Assembly: GCA_947502885.1 (NCBI GenBank)
Contig: CANNBP010000001.1
Location: forward strand, 434,001-498,000
Origin: an uncultured Aquimarina sp.
GTDB taxonomy: Bacteria > Bacteroidota > Bacteroidia > Flavobacteriales > Flavobacteriaceae
Direction of reading: 5' to 3'
Length of the DNA stretch: 64,000 nt
Part shown: piece by piece, positions 62,004-64,000 of the stretch
Numbering within the stretch: the first letter of the stretch is position 1
Layout of the letters: each line of letters begins with the position of its first letter
Notes under the pieces: model-generated
What the model was told of the DNA's origin: nothing
The model's database searches: none
Seen by the model: only the letters and a program-made list of their open reading frames with translations
Position numbers and translations under genes: made by a program

Positions 62004-63257
62004 ATGTTATATTATATACTCGGAGTAGTACTTCTGATTATATCCCTAATATTCTGTGTTTTATATATAAAAAGTAGAAGTAAACTTAAAGAAAAAGAGG
62101 CTGCTCTACTGTCTTTAAATAAAAAAACTGAAGAACAGTTACAGCTTCAGCAAGAACTTATCTCCATCCTAAGTCAGGAATTAAGAATACCTATGTATGG
62201 TATTATGGGACTAACCAATATTCTATCTGAAGAGTACCCAGATCTTAAAAATGATAAAAACTTAAAGTCCTTAAAATTTTCTGGTAATTATTTATTAACT
62301 CTAATTAATAACGTGTTACATGTTAATTTTTTGGATTCTAAAGAGGTGACTTTAAAAAATGTCTTGTTCGACATCCAAGAACTTACCAAAAATATCACTA
62401 ATTCGTTTAACTACGCAACTGAAAATAGTGATACAAAATTAAGTTTTGATTTTGATCCTGAAATTGATCAGATGATCTACGGTGACCCTGCTGTACTTTC
62501 TCAAATATTGATGAACCTTTTAAGTAATGCTTTACGTTTTACTAAAAACGGAAATGTTAATTTTTCTGTTAACTTGATCAAGAAAAAAAATGGAGTATCA
62601 ACAGTTTCTTTTAAAGTAAATCATGATGGTCAAGAAGTATCCATTGAGGAACAAAATTCAATTTATCAAGAATTTATAAATGCGAAAAGTACGAATACAC
62701 CAAATTTAGGTATTGGTGTTAATTCTAAAATAACAAATAGACTTGCAGACGTAATTAATGCAGAGCTCATTGTTCAAAACAACTCTCATAATGGATCTGA
62801 ATATGCATTAGTAGTTAACTTTAATGAGGCTCCATCAAAAGAAAAGAGCGATAGTCAAAGTTTAAAAGCATTTGAACCGTTTAGCAAAAAAATTAGTGTG
62901 TTAATTGTTGATGACAATAAACTTAATTTATTGGTTGCAGACAAAATGTTATCCAAAGAAAATTATAATTGCACTACTATTGATAATGGTTTTGATGCTA
63001 TCGACCTAGTAAAAGAAAACGAATATGATATTATTTTGATGGATATTAATATGCCAAAACTAAATGGTATAGGTACTACAAAAAGAATCCGAAAATTTGA
63101 TACAGAAACTCCTATTATTGCATTGACAGCAGTAGATGTAACTCAATTAAATCGTCAAATTGTTCAGGCGGGGCTAAATGACTATATTTTAAAACCTTAT
63201 AATAAAAATCACTTATTAGAAATTATAGATAAACACACACATTTAACAACCCAATAG
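62004..63257 (+). CDS. Degenerate hybrid histidine kinase with intact receiver domain
   Basis: 417 aa. N-terminal transmembrane helix (~2-22), coiled coil (~25-52), HisKA-like helix, HATPase-like domain (~100-275) and C-terminal receiver (~293-412). Where hybrid kinases have S-H-E-I-R-T-P, this reads S-Q58-E-L-R-I-P: the phospho-acceptor His is Gln (codon 62175-62177). The N-box (N-L-L-S-N-A-L-R-F-T) is kept, but the D-x-G-x-G box is altered (V-N-H-D-G-Q-E). The receiver has D-D-N, the phospho-acceptor L-M-D-I-N-M-P, T in A-L-T-A and K in L-K-P-Y. It cannot autophosphorylate in the usual way and may receive phosphate from another kinase. Confidence 0.82.
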   Translation: MLYYILGVVLLIISLIFCVLYIKSRSKLKEKEAALLSLNKKTEEQLQLQQELISILSQELRIPMYGIMGLTNILSEEYPDLKNDKNLKSLKFSGNYLLTLINNVLHVNFLDSKEVTLKNVLFDIQELTKNITNSFNYATENSDTKLSFDFDPEIDQMIYGDPAVLSQILMNLLSNALRFTKNGNVNFSVNLIKKKNGVSTVSFKVNHDGQEVSIEEQNSIYQEFINAKSTNTPNLGIGVNSKITNRLADVINAELIVQNNSHNGSEYALVVNFNEAPSKEKSDSQSLKAFEPFSKKISVLIVDDNKLNLLVADKMLSKENYNCTTIDNGFDAIDLVKENEYDIILMDINMPKLNGIGTTKRIRKFDTETPIIALTAVDVTQLNRQIVQAGLNDYILKPYNKNHLLEIIDKHTHLTTQ

Positions 63258-63274
63258 TATATTAAATAGCACTC

Positions 63275-64000
63275 TTAATTTACAATTATTTGTTGCCCAA
63301 TTTTAAGTACTGAATTACGTTTTATAGAATTAGCTTTACAAAGCTCTGAAACCGCCAAACCATGTTTATTGGCGATTCTATATAATGTATCTCCTTTCTT
63401 TACGGTATAAAATTTTTGTTGTTGTTCTTTGACTAAAGAAACATCATCCATAGTCTTATATACAACTACATTACTTTTACGTGTTGATCTATGGCGTCTT
63501 GGAGTTGCCCATTTTTTTGTAACCACAAAAGTATCAGACCTAATTTCTGTTTCATTACTGAATTCAAATACATATTCTGGATTTATGGTCTTTCCATGAT
63601 AACTCACTTCTAAGTGCAAATGACTTCCTCTCGCATTACCGCTCACTCCTCCTTTTCCAATCACAGCTCCCTTTTTAACCTCTTGATTTTCTCTCACCAA
63701 AAGTTCAGACAAATGCGCATATAACGTTTCTATACCATTATAATGCCTAACAATAACCATATTACCATAACCTCTGTAGTATCCTACATATCGAATTTTC
63801 CCATCCAATATAGATTTTACCTCATCACCTGTCTGAAGATCAATATCTATGCCTTTATGAGGCCTTCCTCTTCTCCATCCATAACGTGAAGTAACTACCA
63901 TTTTACGTGAGACAGGAGAAGAAAATTTTTCATCACCAAATTTTAATAAAAAGGGAAAAGATACTTGTTCATCCCAATAAGGATTTAAATGTTCTGTATC
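63275..64000 (-). CDS. M23 peptidoglycan metallopeptidase with LysM domain (5' end outside window)
   Basis: The frame is open to the right edge; the ATG at 63901 is internal since in-frame codons upstream (including F-S-S-P-V-S-R-K) fit the usual sequence before an M23 domain. The catalytic domain has zinc ligands in H-K-G-I-D-I-D and H-L-H-L-E, with the conserved L-Y-A-H-L-S. A C-terminal LysM domain (Y-T-V-K-K-G-D-T-L-Y-R-I-A, ending I-G-Q-Q-I-I-V-N) would bind peptidoglycan. It likely cleaves peptide cross-links in the cell wall and converges with the hybrid kinase gene. Confidence 0.9.
   Translation of the reverse strand, partial: DTEHLNPYWDEQVSFPFLLKFGDEKFSSPVSRKMVVTSRYGWRRGRPHKGIDIDLQTGDEVKSILDGKIRYVGYYRGYGNMVIVRHYNGIETLYAHLSELLVRENQEVKKGAVIGKGGVSGNARGSHLHLEVSYHGKTINPEYVFEFSNETEIRSDTFVVTKKWATPRRHRSTRKSNVVVYKTMDDVSLVKEQQQKFYTVKKGDTLYRIANKHGLAVSELCKANSIKRNSVLKIGQQIIVN

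Noticed and set aside
1..64000. CRISPR arrays, tRNA or rRNA genes, prophage or complete insertion sequences
   Set aside because: Looked for by eye on both strands; no regularly spaced repeats, cloverleaf sequences, integrase, phage structural genes or IS ends were seen apart from the RAYT-like gene.

Overview
The window reads as chromosome of a marine Flavobacteriaceae bacterium (Bacteroidota), Aquimarina-like in flavour. The evidence is the AT-rich sequence, a type IX secretion (T9SS) C-terminal sorting domain, bacillithiol synthesis (bshA), families typical of Flavobacteriia (CAL67264, HYC_CC_PP, TIGR02757, LytS/LytTR pairs, DUF3347) and Bacteroidota-type promoters (TTTG/TTG, about 19-21 nt, TAnnTTTG). 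I saw no prophage, CRISPR array, intact insertion sequence, rRNA or tRNA. Both window edges cut a gene: a YghO-like acetyltransferase on the left and an M23 peptidase on the right.

Layout. 1-0.8 kb: acetyltransferase tail. 0.8-10.1 kb (minus): a heavy-metal (Cu/Ag-like) RND efflux operon, in transcription order HYC_CC_PP protein, CusA-like pump, TolC-like channel, DUF3347 lipoprotein, HMA-MauE membrane protein, PepSY protein and CusB-like adaptor with its own DUF3347 domain. 10.3-15.7 kb: cold-shock protein with a structured leader, RluE-type pseudouridine synthase, an arginine-rich secreted protein, a tightly overlapping DUF5819/HTTM/serine-hydrolase operon, and a HAD phosphatase. 15.7-19.3 kb: ettA, a small membrane protein and a secreted alpha/beta hydrolase. 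19.6-27.1 kb: acyl-CoA carboxylase beta subunit followed 2 bases later by a LytS/LytTR system, then three exported proteins of unknown role. 27.2-35.4 kb: TIGR02757, a PhoX-like lipoprotein plus di-heme peroxidase, GAF histidine kinase, aroC, an LpxH-like enzyme and an unlisted 43-residue lipoprotein.

35.4-41.1 kb: a degenerate RAYT-type transposase, a 718-base intergenic region rich in hairpins, and a module of D-2-hydroxyglutarate dehydrogenase (YdiJ-like), Lrp/AsnC regulator and DUF1338/HglS-like enzyme that together would finish lysine catabolism from 2-oxoadipate to 2-oxoglutarate. 41.2-45.8 kb: barrel protein, bshA, rnpB (RNase P RNA) with a clear promoter, a small HTH gene with a palindromic operator and apparently leaderless mRNA, and an S41 peptidase. 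45.9-52.4 kb: AraC, LytTR and LytS genes divergent from a serine hydrolase plus two-gene ABC exporter. 52.5-64 kb: T9SS-secreted M14 carboxypeptidase, aldehyde dehydrogenase plus DUF779, cupin, sterol desaturase-like protein, an autoregulated SRPBCC/ArsR pair with two operators on its promoter, an astacin lipoprotein with two chitin-binding modules, a hybrid kinase lacking its phospho-acceptor histidine, and the partial M23 peptidase.

I did not find one obviously new multi-gene system. The strongest leads are the RAYT/hairpin region at 36 kb, the terminator-like hairpin inside a signal-peptide coding region at 29.6 kb, the compact lysine-catabolism module, the pseudo-kinase at 62 kb and several precise operator/promoter arrangements.
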